From Tenacibaculum skagerrakense (GTDB taxonomy: Bacteria; Bacteroidota; Bacteroidia; Flavobacteriales; Flavobacteriaceae), in assembly GCF_004345825.1 (NCBI RefSeq), contig NZ_SLXM01000004.1, forward strand, positions 199,085 to 263,084: a stretch of 64,000 nucleotides of DNA, in the 5' to 3' direction. The notes beneath the pieces were generated by a model that saw only the letters and a program-made list of their open reading frames with translations, was not told the origin of the DNA and made no database searches. A program made the translations under genes and the position numbers. Positions 1-7,460 of this stretch are shown here, in pieces. How positions within the stretch are numbered: the stretch's first letter is position 1; every line of letters starts with the position of its first letter.

Positions 1-1429
1 TATACTCCCATTGTTTCTCTGGTAATTTTTTCTCTATTAACCTATTCCATTCATCATATTTATATTGGTATGCAAGATTATTTAGAACTTCTTGAGGAAT
101 CGCACTGGAGTTTGATAATGCGTGGGAAACATTAATGGTAGCACTAAAAAAAGATTTATCATTAGTTCTATTAATTACTAAATTTCCATTTTCTATTTTA
201 ATCTCCCCAATGTCTTCATATATAGGAGATACTGTTAATGAGTGCCAACCTACATGTCCTCTAATAACTCCTAAAGACATATTTGGAATAGTTGTGTTAC
301 TATTAATGTTTTTAGATGTTGAAGGATTTAATCTAAAAGAAGAGAAATTAGTACTAGATATAGTTCCATTAATGCTAATATTATCATTAATGATTTCAAA
401 ACTTAATGAACTTGAAGTGGATCCTTCTTGTAAAAAATCATTTAAAGACCAATTATTGGAATAATTACTATAAATTGTATTTGAATAGGCATCAACTAAC
501 TTTGGAGGAAGTACGTACTTCAAATTATCCAAGTAATCGTAAACAAAATATGTGTCATGAGGCTCATTATCATTATAAACTCTTCGTAATATAATTTTTC
601 CTAATTTATCTCTAAATTCCTCTGTGGTATAATTTTTATTATCCGAAGGCTTCCAATTTTGTCCTTTAGTAACATTCTTAATAAGCTCTCCTTCATCAAA
701 AAATAAGCTCCCTCCTCCCAAAGTTCCATCTGAATTAATGGTGTATTTTCTTACTTCGTTGGAAGAATTTACTTTATGCTCAAATTTTAACTCATGACCA
801 CTGCCCATATTAAAAAGTTCCCCTGGAGAACTTTGTTTTTCCACACGGTTAAGTGGTGATAATTCATAGGTTTTTTGAGAGTATGGATTAATTAAACTTA
901 TGTCGGTTATCCCCAAAAAATCTTCTGGATAATTGTCTTTATAATAAGTTTTAGTAGTCCATTCCGCGTTTGTCCTGTATGTTCCAGGGGTTCCACCAGT
1001 GTATTCGTGGGGTAAAAATTGTTTTGATATTCTCCCAAATTCATCATATTCTATATGTTGTATAATGTCTTTTCCATCGGGAGATTGTCCTATTGCGATT
1101 TGTTGTATAGGTTTTCCTAAACCATCAAAATAGGTTATACTCTCTTGATTTGGTAATAAATTACTTGATCCTATTTTTAAGGTAACATTTGAAGTGGCAT
1201 AAAAACCTGGTTCAAGGGTAATCGATTGGGATGCCGAATAATGAATATTAGAGACAGGTTCGTTTAAGATTAAGTGTTCTGGTACAGAATTACTTGTTGC
1301 TGAATTGTATTCAGTTAGCTTAATGTAATTTTCGTTAGATTGTGAAAAAGTAGCTACAGTAACTGAGAATAAAAAGTATAATAATGTTAGCGTTTGCGCA
1401 AGGCAAAATCTTGAACTTAAGTAATTCAT
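1..1429 (-). CDS. RHS/YD-repeat secreted protein with DUF6443-like N-terminus, partial
   Basis: The minus strand is open from an ATG at 1429 to the window edge, giving the first 476 residues of a longer protein. It begins with a signal peptide (hydrophobic LLYFLFSVTVATFSQ near residues 16-30). A region follows that contains YFDGLGKPIQQIAIGQSPDG and YDEFGRISK, typical of the DUF6443 start of Bacteroidetes RHS proteins. Further YD-type repeats are YDYLDNLKYVLPP and, at the edge, YKYDEWNRLIEKKLPEKQWEY. Such proteins are large, secreted or surface-bound and often end in a variable, sometimes toxic, C-terminal domain. That part lies outside the window, so the function stays open. No neighbouring gene is co-transcribed upstream. 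Confidence 0.8.
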   Translation of the reverse strand, partial: MNYLSSRFCLAQTLTLLYFLFSVTVATFSQSNENYIKLTEYNSATSNSVPEHLILNEPVSNIHYSASQSITLEPGFYATSNVTLKIGSSNLLPNQESITYFDGLGKPIQQIAIGQSPDGKDIIQHIEYDEFGRISKQFLPHEYTGGTPGTYRTNAEWTTKTYYKDNYPEDFLGITDISLINPYSQKTYELSPLNRVEKQSSPGELFNMGSGHELKFEHKVNSSNEVRKYTINSDGTLGGGSLFFDEGELIKNVTKGQNWKPSDNKNYTTEEFRDKLGKIILRRVYNDNEPHDTYFVYDYLDNLKYVLPPKLVDAYSNTIYSNYSNNWSLNDFLQEGSTSSSLSFEIINDNISINGTISSTNFSSFRLNPSTSKNINSNTTIPNMSLGVIRGHVGWHSLTVSPIYEDIGEIKIENGNLVINRTNDKSFFSATINVSHALSNSSAIPQEVLNNLAYQYKYDEWNRLIEKKLPEKQWEY

Positions 1430-1455
1430 AGCGATTAAAATTTCTAATTTCTGGG

Positions 1456-1463
1456 CAAAAGTA
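1456..1463 (-). promoter_or_regulatory. Putative -7 promoter box of the RHS gene
   Basis: The minus strand reads TACTTTTG, a full match to the Bacteroidetes -7 consensus TAnnTTTG, 27 bp upstream of the RHS start codon. I see no clear TTG -33 element at the usual distance, so the call rests on one box. Confidence 0.4.
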
Positions 1464-1680
1464 AAAAAAATGCTGAGATAAGCTTCCGGTAAGATATTAA
1501 TATGATAGTCCTTTCTAACTAAACTAAGAACAAAGGTTTTCGGATTCTCTTAATTAGAGTATGTCTGAGTAAGAAAAGAGTAGAGGTTTTTCAACAAACA
1601 TCCTTTTGGAGTTTCTTTTTAAAAATATGATTTTTTTAATCAAATTTATATTTATTGGTCTCAACTAAGGGTCTAAAACC

Positions 1681-2224
1681 CTGCAATTTTATTGCAGCAC
1701 TTTCAGTTATATGAAAAATTAATACCTTTCAGATATGGAAAGATCACTACGCAAAGGCTCTCATACAGTAAGTAGGTTAACCTGTCATATAGTTTGGGTT
1801 ACAAAATATCGTTATCAGATATTGAAAAGGAGATATTCAGGTTCGTTGTCGAGAACTTCTGATGCAAATTTGCGATGCAGAGAACGTATCGATTTAAAAA
1901 GGAGTAGTTAGTTCAGATCATATCCATATGCATATAGAATATGTCCCTAAATAAAGTGTAAGCTGTTTAGTAAAGCAACTTAAGGGTAAAAGTTCTCGTA
2001 ACCTTCAACAAGAATTTAGAAAATTAAGTGATCTTTACTGGGTGAAACATTTTTGGGGAGTTGGCTATGGTGTTTGGAGTAAAGGTAATATCACAGATGA
2101 AATGGTTAATGAGTATTTAGAACATCATAGGAAACCGAACTCGGATAATTCTAATTTTATATTAGAATGAAAAAGGGGACTTTTAGCCCCCAGTATAATA
2201 AACCTCTGTACTTTTAGTACAGAG
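1681..2224 (+). mobile_element. Decayed IS200/IS605-family element
   Basis: A degraded transposase gene is bracketed by the subterminal hairpins expected of this family. On the left is CTGCAAT-TTT-ATTGCAG at 1681-1697. On the right are GGGGACTTTTAGCCCC at 2175-2190 and CTCTGTAC-TTTTA-GTACAGAG at 2204-2224. IS200/IS605 elements have hairpins rather than terminal inverted repeats and make no target duplication, so the exact ends cannot be fixed by eye. The ends look intact, but the transposase does not. A full-length relative elsewhere in the genome could still act on it in trans. Confidence 0.7.
1735..2170 (+). pseudogene. tnpA: IS200/IS605 TnpA transposase, frameshifted
   Basis: The reading frame from 1735 begins MERSLRKGSHTVSRLTCHIV and continues WVTKYRYQ, the standard start of a TnpA (Y1 HUH transposase). 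It loses frame near 1810-1900. The conserved HUH block is recognisable as DHIHMHIEYVP at about 1917-1950 and is followed by an in-frame stop (TAA near 1953). The C-terminal part (QLKGKSSRNLQQEF, FWGVGYGVWSKGNITDEMV, NEYLEHHRKPNS) is readable up to the stop at 2168-2170 and includes the expected catalytic Tyr in NEYLEHH. At least one frameshift plus one stop make it inactive. Confidence 0.8.
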
Positions 2225-2285
2225 TGATTTAGTTTTTTTAACTATCAAACTATTTTAGGACGACTCATTTCAATAAAATTGATTT

Positions 2286-3284
2286 TTATAAGTTAAGCTG
2301 GTTTTTTGATCTTTTATTTTTCTTCCAGGCAGTTAGATTTTCAACGGTAGTTTCACAAATATTTGTAATGGCTTCTTCTGTAGCAAATGCTTGATGCGGT
2401 GTTAATAATACTTTTGGATGATATATCAATTCTTTTAACAACGGATCTTCAATTGCTTCTGAATCATGATTGTAGAAAAATACACCACTTTCTTTTTCGT
2501 AAACATCTGTAGCATATCCTTTAAGTTTTCCTGATGCTAAAGCATCTAATATAGCAGTGGTTTTAACAATGCTACCTCTAGCAATGTTTACTAGTATTAA
2601 ATCATCTTTTTTGATTTTCTCAAAGAAATCTTCGTTGATTAGATATTTAGTTTCAGAAGTAAGAGGTAAACTAATAATAATGATGTTAGCTTGTTCACAA
2701 ATAGTCTCTATTGATGTATACTTTACATCATACTTTTTTATTAATTCTTCATTTTCTTGGCGATCATTTACAAGAATTCCGCAGCCAAAACCATGTAAGA
2801 TTTTTATGATAATACTACCAATTCTTCCACCTCCTAAAACACCTATAGTTTTGTTTTCTACATTTGAACCAACAAGGTTATCTAATGAAAAATTATTCTT
2901 TTTCACCTGTTTATTTGCGGTAATAATGTGTCGTTTTAACGCCATTAATAATGCAATAGCATGTTCTGCAATCGCATTTGGTGAATATTCAGGAACATTA
3001 GCAACTTTTAAACCATATTTTGTTGCTGTTGTTAAATTTACGTTGTCATAACCAACTGATCGTAAAGTGATATACTTTACGCCATTACTTTTTAACATGG
3101 CTAAAATATTTTCTGAAGCATCGTCTGCTGAAAAAATAGAGATAGCATCAAAACCTTTCGCTTTATTTACAGTAGCTATTGTTAATCTTTCACTAGTATA
3201 TACAAACTTATGTGGAGTTTTTAGTATAGCTGCTTTTAAAAAAGGTATTTCAAATGCTTTGGCACTGTAAATAAGTGTTCTCAT
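2286..3284 (-). CDS. ldhA: D-lactate dehydrogenase-type D-2-hydroxyacid dehydrogenase
   Basis: A 332-residue cytosolic NAD-dependent dehydrogenase that should interconvert pyruvate and D-lactate, a fermentative NADH sink. The nucleotide-binding motif GGGRIG lies at residues 151-156. The catalytic Arg is in NIARGSIV (about 236), the Glu in DVYEKESGVFF (about 265) and the His in LTPHQAF (about 297). The segment YEKESGVFFYNHDS is characteristic of the LdhA branch rather than of phosphoglycerate dehydrogenases. Length is normal. It lies 21 bp downstream of a heavy-metal-binding protein gene, probably in the same transcript, behind an FNR-like operator. Anaerobic control fits a fermentation enzyme. 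The substrate is inferred from family resemblance. Confidence 0.85.
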   Translation of the reverse strand: MRTLIYSAKAFEIPFLKAAILKTPHKFVYTSERLTIATVNKAKGFDAISIFSADDASENILAMLKSNGVKYITLRSVGYDNVNLTTATKYGLKVANVPEYSPNAIAEHAIALLMALKRHIITANKQVKKNNFSLDNLVGSNVENKTIGVLGGGRIGSIIIKILHGFGCGILVNDRQENEELIKKYDVKYTSIETICEQANIIIISLPLTSETKYLINEDFFEKIKKDDLILVNIARGSIVKTTAILDALASGKLKGYATDVYEKESGVFFYNHDSEAIEDPLLKELIYHPKVLLTPHQAFATEEAITNICETTVENLTAWKKNKRSKNQLNL

Positions 3285-3305
3285 ACTATTTTATGACAAT
3301 AAAGT

Positions 3306-3575
3306 TTAAGATGTTATTTTTCCTATCATACAACTCACGTAGGAAGTTGCTTTTTTTCCGATGTCATTTTTCTCACCAGTTACAGGATAACCTAGTTTAG
3401 AAAGTTTTTCGATAACTTTTCTTAAACTGTCTTCGCTTACATACTCTAAATTCACTGTGCTGGTTTCATGATCAACAACCACGTCACTAACTCCTGCTAT
3501 TTTTGAAAGATTATCTGTAATTGTTTTCTCACATCCGCCACATTTTAAGTTTTGTATTTCTATTATAGTTTTCAT
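3306..3575 (-). CDS. Heavy-metal-associated (HMA) domain protein, CopZ-like
   Basis: A small 89-residue protein with a ferredoxin-like HMA fold. The metal site is in NLKCGGCEKT (Cys12 and Cys15), followed by GVSDVVVDHETSTVNLEY and LGYPVTGE, the usual beta-alpha-beta pattern. It probably carries Cu(I) or another soft metal, or acts as a small chaperone. The C-terminal tail has one more Cys (YVSCMIG). It heads the transcript with the D-lactate dehydrogenase. The CcoI-type copper ATPase at 44307 has the same kind of operator, so a shared copper/low-oxygen theme is possible. Confidence 0.75.
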   Translation of the reverse strand: MKTIIEIQNLKCGGCEKTITDNLSKIAGVSDVVVDHETSTVNLEYVSEDSLRKVIEKLSKLGYPVTGEKNDIGKKATSYVSCMIGKITS

Positions 3576-3592
3576 TTGTATCTGATTTTAAT

Positions 3593-3635
3593 CAAATTTA
3601 ATTAAATGATGATTTGTGAGAAATGATAATTCTCA
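3593..3635 (-). promoter_or_regulatory. FNR-like operator plus -7 box for HMA-ldhA
   Basis: On the minus strand the imperfect palindrome TGAGAATTATCA (3624-3635) is followed after exactly 23 bp by TAAATTTG (3593-3600), a full match to TAnnTTTG. The same 23-bp gap occurs at eleven other sites in the window. Confidence 0.6.
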
Positions 3636-3648
3636 GTTAAGGTTTATA

Positions 3649-3691
3649 TGATGGAAATCATTTCAATTTTATGAAATCGTACGTTATTTTA
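3649..3691 (+). promoter_or_regulatory. FNR-like operator upstream of the 3716 gene
   Basis: TGATGGAAATCA at 3649-3660 matches TGAT-N4-ATCA perfectly. The segment 23 bp downstream (TTATTTTA, 3684-3691) is only a 4/6 match to the -7 box. It lies 55 bp upstream of the start codon. Confidence 0.5.
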
Positions 3692-3715
3692 TAAAAACAT
3701 TTAAAATTGAAAAAA

Positions 3716-4213
3716 ATGAAAATTCAGCACTTAGAGGAACGAGTAATTGATTATAAAGAATCTATTAAAACAGTAGTTGATAAGAAGAAGTTATGGGAAA
3801 TAGAAACTAAAAAATTAATTGTTAATACCTTGAAAAACATTGTAAAACAATACGATATAGGTTGGATAGTACAAGAGCTTAACTGGATAAACAATAACGA
3901 AGCTGTTAATATTACATTCAATTCTTTTCCGTCAGAATTAATAGATTGCACTAATCAAATTCCGTCTTATCAATTTATTCAAGGAGGCACATTAGTTTTT
4001 ACAGAATCGTATAGTGGTGATGTATACGTATTTATTATGTTTCCTTTTGTTGAACAGTTAGATAATACCAGTTTAGAATTAGGATTTTATTCACCACAGG
4101 AAATAACAGAAAAATTAATTGTTGAAAAAGTAGATGAATTTTTAAAAGAAATGATTAAGTGGGAAGTACCAACACATAAAAATAGTTTAGGATTCGTAAG
4201 AAAAGAAGGTTGA
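3716..4213 (+). CDS. Conserved hypothetical protein, 165 residues
   Basis: I do not recognise a family. I chose the ATG at 3716 over a TTG three codons upstream. The protein is soluble, with no signal peptide or membrane segment. It has a charged helical N-terminus (residues 1-45) and a mixed alpha/beta remainder containing WIVQELNWINNNEAVNITFN, VFTESYSGDVYVFIMFPFVE and LGFYSPQEITEKLI. It has its own FNR-like operator and stands alone, ending before a hairpin at 4274. Expression with the stress regulon is the only functional hint. Confidence 0.7.
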   Translation: MKIQHLEERVIDYKESIKTVVDKKKLWEIETKKLIVNTLKNIVKQYDIGWIVQELNWINNNEAVNITFNSFPSELIDCTNQIPSYQFIQGGTLVFTESYSGDVYVFIMFPFVEQLDNTSLELGFYSPQEITEKLIVEKVDEFLKEMIKWEVPTHKNSLGFVRKEG

Positions 4214-4273
4214 TTTTATATAGTGATATTATAAAGTTTAAGTTTTTTATATAAACGTAAAGTATCTAAAAAA

Positions 4274-4327
4274 GCCTTACATAAGTAAGGCATTCTCAAG
4301 TTTTTAGTATTCTAAAAAAGAGAATAC
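4274..4327. terminator. Two hairpins between convergent genes
   Basis: GCCTTAC-ATAA-GTAAGGC (4274-4291) has A-runs on its left, and GTATTCT-N7-AGAATAC (4307-4327) follows. They lie between the convergent 3716 and PPOX genes and probably terminate transcription in both directions. Confidence 0.55.
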
Positions 4328-4377
4328 TTCTATTCTACTATAAGTTAAATACTAACTTACTTTACCAACTGTTTTTA

Positions 4378-4833
4378 CTATTCTTCTCTATATTTACCAG
4401 TTATTGAATCGATTTTTATTTTAAAGACAATAGGAACTTTATCGTAATACATTTTACTTGAAAACTCAGATATAAACAGAGGGTTTTTCTCTTCTTTTTT
4501 AGAAATTAGTTCTTTTATTCCTGTAGCAAACTCTCTCAAACAAGCTTTAGAATCAATACTCGAAAGTTTTTCATAAACACCTTGTGCTAGTACAGATTTC
4601 CAGTTGTTAATATTTTCAATTTCTGTTACTCCTATTGAAACTGCATTGTTTTTCTCTAAAGCATGAGTTTTATGACCTACGGAAGAATAAATAATAAAAG
4701 CATTTTTTTCAGAGTTAAAAAAATACGTAATTGGAACTATATAAGGTTTATCATCATAAATGTATGATAAGTTGCCAATATAATTTTCAGCTAAAATAGC
4801 TTTACTTTCGGTTATGTTTAAATCTCTAATCAT
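4378..4833 (-). CDS. Pyridoxamine 5'-phosphate oxidase-family flavin-binding protein
   Basis: A 151-residue split-barrel protein. The start (IRDLNITESKAILAENYIGN followed by LSYIYDDKPYIVPITYFF) and the later IIYSSVGHKTHALEKNNAVSIG and NWKSVLAQGVYEKL match the small FMN-binding PPOX-like group annotated as nitroimidazole-resistance or flavin-nucleotide-binding proteins. This is not PdxH, which is longer. A reductase or flavin/haem-binding role in the cytosol is likely, but the substrate is unknown. It has a perfect FNR-like operator 56-67 bp upstream. Proteins of this group are commonly induced by oxygen limitation in other bacteria. Confidence 0.75.
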   Translation of the reverse strand: MIRDLNITESKAILAENYIGNLSYIYDDKPYIVPITYFFNSEKNAFIIYSSVGHKTHALEKNNAVSIGVTEIENINNWKSVLAQGVYEKLSSIDSKACLREFATGIKELISKKEEKNPLFISEFSSKMYYDKVPIVFKIKIDSITGKYREE

Positions 4834-4857
4834 TTGGTTATTATTTTTTTGATACCA

Positions 4858-4900
4858 GTAAGTTACTCGAGATCGTGTTTAAAAACTATGATATTTATCA
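4858..4900 (-). promoter_or_regulatory. FNR-like operator of the PPOX gene
   Basis: TGATATTTATCA (4889-4900; minus strand TGATAAATATCA) is a perfect TGAT-N4-ATCA palindrome. After 23 bp the minus strand reads TAACTTAC (4858-4865), 4/6 to the -7 consensus. The operator overlaps the stop codon of the upstream metallophosphoesterase gene, giving the PPOX gene a promoter of its own. Confidence 0.6.
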
Positions 4901-6112
4901 CTTACTCAGCGTTATGCAAGTAATTTCTGGAGGCATTCCTAATCTGCCAGGAAAACTTAACCAGCCTAACCCTCTATTTACATACAAAAATTGTTTTCCT
5001 TTTTGATAAAGGCCAGCCCAATGTTTGTATTTATATTGTATCGGACTCCAATAGTATTTTTTGTATTGAAACCCAGCTTGCATTCCATGAGTATGGCCAG
5101 ATAGAGTTAAGTTTATGTTTGTTTTAGCAACTACTTCTTCTTCCCAGTGACTAGGATCATGAGTTAATAATATTTTAAAAGGAATATTTTTAACCAGTTC
5201 ATGAGCTTCTTTTAAGTTGCCATATCTTTTAAAAGGAGGATTTCCCCAATTCTCAACACCAATTATTGCCATCTTCTCATTATGTTGAGTTACGATTTCA
5301 GCATCATTTAAAAGAAGATTAAAATTGATGGTTTCATAAAATTGCTTTATACTATTAAAGTTTTCCTTTTTTTCTCTTTCAGAATCCCAATCACTGTAAT
5401 CACCATAATCATGGTTTCCTAAAATTGCATATTTTCCTTTGTTAGCTTTTAGTGCAAGAAATGATTTTTCCCACCCTTTTAATTCCCAAGCATAATTATT
5501 TACCAAATCACCAGTAATAAATATGAAATCAGGATTCAACTCGTTTATTTTTTGAAATGCTTTATCTATTATTGAGTATTTATAATTCAAACTTCCTAGA
5601 TGTATATCTGAAATTTGAACGATTTTTAGTCCGTAAAAAGATTTTGGAAGTTCACTGAACATAATTGTTTCATGATATACTTTAAATCTGTAGCGAGTTT
5701 TAAAAATTCCATAGAGAATTACAAAAAAAGGTAAGAATCCGGAGAGTAGTCCGCTTAAAGGGATAATTATTTTAGACTCTTCTTCAGTAAAAATGTAATT
5801 AGTGAAATATAGAAAAGTAATTGAAATTACAAAGATAAGTTTCGGAAGGAAAGACGAAACTGTTAACCCAAATAGTGAAGAAACTAACCAATATTTTTTT
5901 TGAGGATTTAAATTATCTAATCGAAGTTTTAGAATAATTATGGCAGATATTAAACCTAAAGTAAACGTCCAGAAAAGAATATTTATTAGTGATTCTAGTT
6001 TTTCAGAAATTATTAATTGTGTAATTTTTTGTAGCCAATAGAAAGCAGCAATATCAACTATTAAAATAGCGATGCATACGAGTAATATTTTAAAAAGTGA
6101 ATAAGATTTCAT
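4898..6112 (-). CDS. Membrane-anchored metallophosphoesterase (YkuE-like)
   Basis: 404 residues. About the first 150 residues hold four or so hydrophobic segments (for example LLVCIAILIVDIAAFYWL). A calcineurin-type phosphoesterase domain follows with all metal-binding blocks: IVQISDIHLGS, FIFITGDLVNN, AILGNHDYGDY, ILLTHDPSHW and LTLSGHTHGMQAG. It should hydrolyse a phosphoester using two metal ions. Related YkuE/LpxH-like enzymes act on lipids or nucleotides, but the substrate here is unknown. Only one base separates it from the CDP-alcohol phosphatidyltransferase gene, which suggests a shared job in membrane lipid metabolism. Confidence 0.82.
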   Translation of the reverse strand: MKSYSLFKILLVCIAILIVDIAAFYWLQKITQLIISEKLESLINILFWTFTLGLISAIIILKLRLDNLNPQKKYWLVSSLFGLTVSSFLPKLIFVISITFLYFTNYIFTEEESKIIIPLSGLLSGFLPFFVILYGIFKTRYRFKVYHETIMFSELPKSFYGLKIVQISDIHLGSLNYKYSIIDKAFQKINELNPDFIFITGDLVNNYAWELKGWEKSFLALKANKGKYAILGNHDYGDYSDWDSEREKKENFNSIKQFYETINFNLLLNDAEIVTQHNEKMAIIGVENWGNPPFKRYGNLKEAHELVKNIPFKILLTHDPSHWEEEVVAKTNINLTLSGHTHGMQAGFQYKKYYWSPIQYKYKHWAGLYQKGKQFLYVNRGLGWLSFPGRLGMPPEITCITLSK

Positions 6113-6113
6113 C

Positions 6114-6704
6114 TTATACTTCTTTATGTAAACGTCTTTTGTCTTTAAAAGCCCAGTAAATTCCCTTTACATCAGAAATCCAATTATCATATAAAAATAT
6201 AAGCGTTATTTCTTCTATTGTTTCTAATAATCCGATAACTATCATAACGTAGAAAAGATTATAATCTGGGGTAAAAAACAACGCATACAGAATAAAAAGA
6301 CTTTGTAGAACTGCCGATAATTTAGCTAAATAGGTATGAAACGCTGTGGCTTTGCCATACTTATAATAGGCTATTATCATTTGGATAATATAAGGGATAA
6401 AGGTTATCGCAATCAGAATTACATTTGCTTTGATAAAACTACTTTCAAAATAGAACAAACCGATTAAACCAACAATTAACGTTATTTGATCGCCAAAAGA
6501 ATCGAGTTGCGAACCTCTTGGGCTCGTAATTTTTAATTTTCTTGCTAAATACCCGTCTATGGCATCGGTAGAATAACTAATTAATAGTAACCAAGTAAAA
6601 ATAATCCGCACATCATACCAAATTAGAACAAGTAAAAAAGGAGCGGCAAAAATGCGATAAAAAGAAAACCAATCGGCAATATTGAAGTTTTTAAACGTAA
6701 GCAT
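6114..6704 (-). CDS. CDP-alcohol phosphatidyltransferase family protein
   Basis: A 196-residue integral membrane enzyme with about six hydrophobic segments. The family signature D-x2-D-G-x2-A-R-x8-G-x3-D-x3-D is complete in STDAIDGYLARKL...SPRGSQLDSFGDQ (about residues 46-75). These enzymes transfer a phosphatidyl group from CDP-diacylglycerol to an alcohol such as glycerol-3-phosphate or inositol. The exact acceptor cannot be read from the sequence. It is first in a two-gene transcript with the metallophosphoesterase. A phosphatidyltransferase plus a phosphatase could make a head group in two steps, as PgsA and a PGP phosphatase do, but that pairing is inference. Confidence 0.82.
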   Translation of the reverse strand: MLTFKNFNIADWFSFYRIFAAPFLLVLIWYDVRIIFTWLLLISYSTDAIDGYLARKLKITSPRGSQLDSFGDQITLIVGLIGLFYFESSFIKANVILIAITFIPYIIQMIIAYYKYGKATAFHTYLAKLSAVLQSLFILYALFFTPDYNLFYVMIVIGLLETIEEITLIFLYDNWISDVKGIYWAFKDKRRLHKEV

Positions 6705-6735
6705 TATGTAGTCTTAAAATTAAATGTATTGTACA

Positions 6736-6778
6736 GCAATTTAACATTTGATTTTATTTGGCAAAATGATGAATGTCA
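6736..6778 (-). promoter_or_regulatory. FNR-like operator of the phosphatidyltransferase-phosphoesterase operon
   Basis: The minus strand reads TGACATTCATCA (6767-6778). After 23 bp comes TAAATTGC (6736-6743), 4/6 to the -7 box. It is weaker than most other members of the set and is supported mainly by the shared spacing. Confidence 0.42.
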
Positions 6779-6784
6779 GTACTA

Positions 6785-7459
6785 TTAAGTAATTATTTTT
6801 CCGTCTTCCATCTGTATAATTCGATCTGTTTTTTCGGCAAATTCATGATCGTGAGTTACTACTAATAATGATAATCCTTCTTCCTCTTTTAGTTGTCTGA
6901 AAATATTAAACACATTAGAAGAGTTATGGCTATCTAAATTACCGGTAGGTTCATCCCCTATAATTAAAGATGGATTATTAATAAGTGCTCGAGCTATGGC
7001 AACTCTTTGTTTTTCTCCACCAGAAATCCTAGAAGCTCGTTTTTTAGTTAAATGTTCAATGTTTAACATTTTTAGTTTACTCATTGCGTCAAATTCAATC
7101 TCTTTTAATGTTTTTTCAGCTAGTTTTTTTGCAGGAAGCATAACATTTTCTAATACTGAAAACTCGGATAATAAATAGTGAAATTGAAATACAAAGCCTA
7201 TATGTTTGTTTCGTATATAGGATAGATAATCACTACTCTTTTTTGAAATCAGTTCGTTATTTAAAAACAATTCTCCTGAGTAATCGGTATCTAGCGTTGA
7301 AAGTATGTATAGTAAAGTAGATTTTCCACAACCAGATTTGCCCATTATTGAAGCAAATTCTCCTTTGTTTATCTTGAAATTGATATCCTTTAAAACATGA
7401 AAAGGTACAGGTTTTTGAAAGTTTTTGTTTATATTTTTTGCTTCTAAAACGATATCCAT
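6785..7459 (-). CDS. ABC transporter ATP-binding protein (MacB/LolD type)
   Basis: A 224-residue nucleotide-binding subunit. Walker A is GKSGCGKST (about residue 40), the Q-loop region VFQFHYLL, the signature ISGGEKQRVAIARAL and Walker B LIIGDEPTGNLD, with an H-loop in VVTHDHEFA. The GNLD tail and length are typical of the MacB/LolD/FtsE class that powers FtsX-type permeases. It is the last gene of a five-gene operon, one base after the permease, and with the periplasmic adaptor forms a tripartite pump or lipoprotein-handling system. Confidence 0.88.
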   Translation of the reverse strand: MDIVLEAKNINKNFQKPVPFHVLKDINFKINKGEFASIMGKSGCGKSTLLYILSTLDTDYSGELFLNNELISKKSSDYLSYIRNKHIGFVFQFHYLLSEFSVLENVMLPAKKLAEKTLKEIEFDAMSKLKMLNIEHLTKKRASRISGGEKQRVAIARALINNPSLIIGDEPTGNLDSHNSSNVFNIFRQLKEEEGLSLLVVTHDHEFAEKTDRIIQMEDGKIIT

Positions 7460-7460
7460 T

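Noticed and set aside
135..594. Plus-strand open frames of 109 and 62 codons
   Set aside because: They are antisense to the RHS gene, which is open with strong domain signals on the minus strand over the same bases.
3583..3594. Perfect TGATTTTAATCA palindrome
   Set aside because: It matches the operator consensus but lies only 8 bp before the HMA start codon and has no -7 box at the 23-bp gap on either strand. Such matches are expected by chance in AT-rich DNA, and a better-placed site exists at 3624.
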